A stretch of DNA of 5,729 nucleotides from Cellvibrionaceae bacterium (lineage in GTDB: Bacteria; Pseudomonadota; Gammaproteobacteria; Pseudomonadales; Cellvibrionaceae), in the NCBI GenBank assembly GCA_025800435.1, contig JAOXRV010000294.1:1-5729 (forward strand), read 5' to 3'. Shown here piece by piece: positions 5,696 through 5,729 of this stretch. The position numbers were made by a program, and so were the translations under genes. A model generated the notes under the pieces. The model made no database searches and had not been told where the DNA came from. It was given only the letters and a program-made list of their open reading frames with translations. Numbering within the stretch: position 1 is the stretch's first letter; each line of letters opens with the position of its first letter.

Positions 5696-5701
5696 ATTAT
5701 A
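5696..5701 (-). promoter_or_regulatory. Possible -10 element for the ligase gene
   Basis: A perfect TATAAT lies 27 nt upstream of the ligase ATG on the minus strand, just past the terminator hairpin, and would give a leader of about 20 nt. No acceptable -35 is present: the expected position falls inside the GC-rich hairpin. The match overlaps the AT-rich end of the terminator, so it may be coincidental. Confidence 0.3.
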
Positions 5702-5729
5702 AAAATAAAGCGCCACGGGGGCGCTTTAT
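5699..5729 (-). terminator. Rho-independent terminator of an upstream minus-strand gene
   Basis: ATAAAGCGCC (5705-5714) and GGCGCTTTAT (5720-5729) form a perfect 10-bp stem with a 5-nt loop. Read on the minus strand the stem is followed by TTTTTATAA, a T-rich tail. It therefore ends transcription of a gene beyond the right edge, and the ligase gene that follows needs its own promoter or read-through. The stem could extend past the window edge. Confidence 0.85.

Overview
The window reads as a gammaproteobacterial chromosome segment in which three toxin-antitoxin (TA) modules sit between two cell-surface polysaccharide genes. The polysaccharide genes are a 5'-truncated GDP-mannose mannosyl hydrolase (gmm/wcaH type) at the left edge and a complete O-antigen ligase/polymerase-family membrane protein at the right. 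The proteins resemble those of free-living, possibly marine, gammaproteobacteria. That is an impression from family resemblance, not a taxonomic assignment.

Layout from left to right: gmm (+, 1-348) is followed by a short spacer with a weak terminator-like hairpin. Next is a higB-higA pair (-, 475-1055; toxin first, genes overlapping by 1 nt). Its putative promoter contains a 7-bp inverted repeat and lies so close to the higB start that the mRNA could be leaderless. An AbiE module follows (+, 1225-2896): an AbiEi-type winged-helix antitoxin with a long unassigned C-terminal region, overlapping by 14 nt an AbiEii nucleotidyltransferase toxin. It is preceded by a large AT-rich inverted repeat that looks like the autoregulatory operator. 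The 116 nt from 2897 to 3012 are a convergent spacer in which I see no clear signal. Then comes a Phd-Fic module (-, 3013-4199) with a strong promoter whose -10 lies within a perfect 14-bp palindrome. The ligase (-, 4316-5668) is last, with a strong rho-independent terminator of a further upstream minus-strand gene at the right edge.

Two points stand out. First, the Fic toxin gene is broken by an inferred 35-bp deletion that removes the catalytic FIC motif right after its histidine and shifts the frame. A GCGCAT hexamer at the scar fits slippage between short repeats. Second, its antitoxin gene is intact and appears to be a hybrid: an N-terminal Phd/YefM DNA-binding domain joined to a C-terminal VbhA-like Fic-inhibiting segment. 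The likely result is an orphan antitoxin with a dead toxin, beside two apparently intact TA systems.

Each TA module carries its own dyad-symmetric candidate operator at its promoter, so each looks self-regulated and separately acquired. The polysaccharide genes on either side probably belong to the host locus into which the modules were inserted. All functions are inferred from sequence motifs remembered for the families; no database search was possible.
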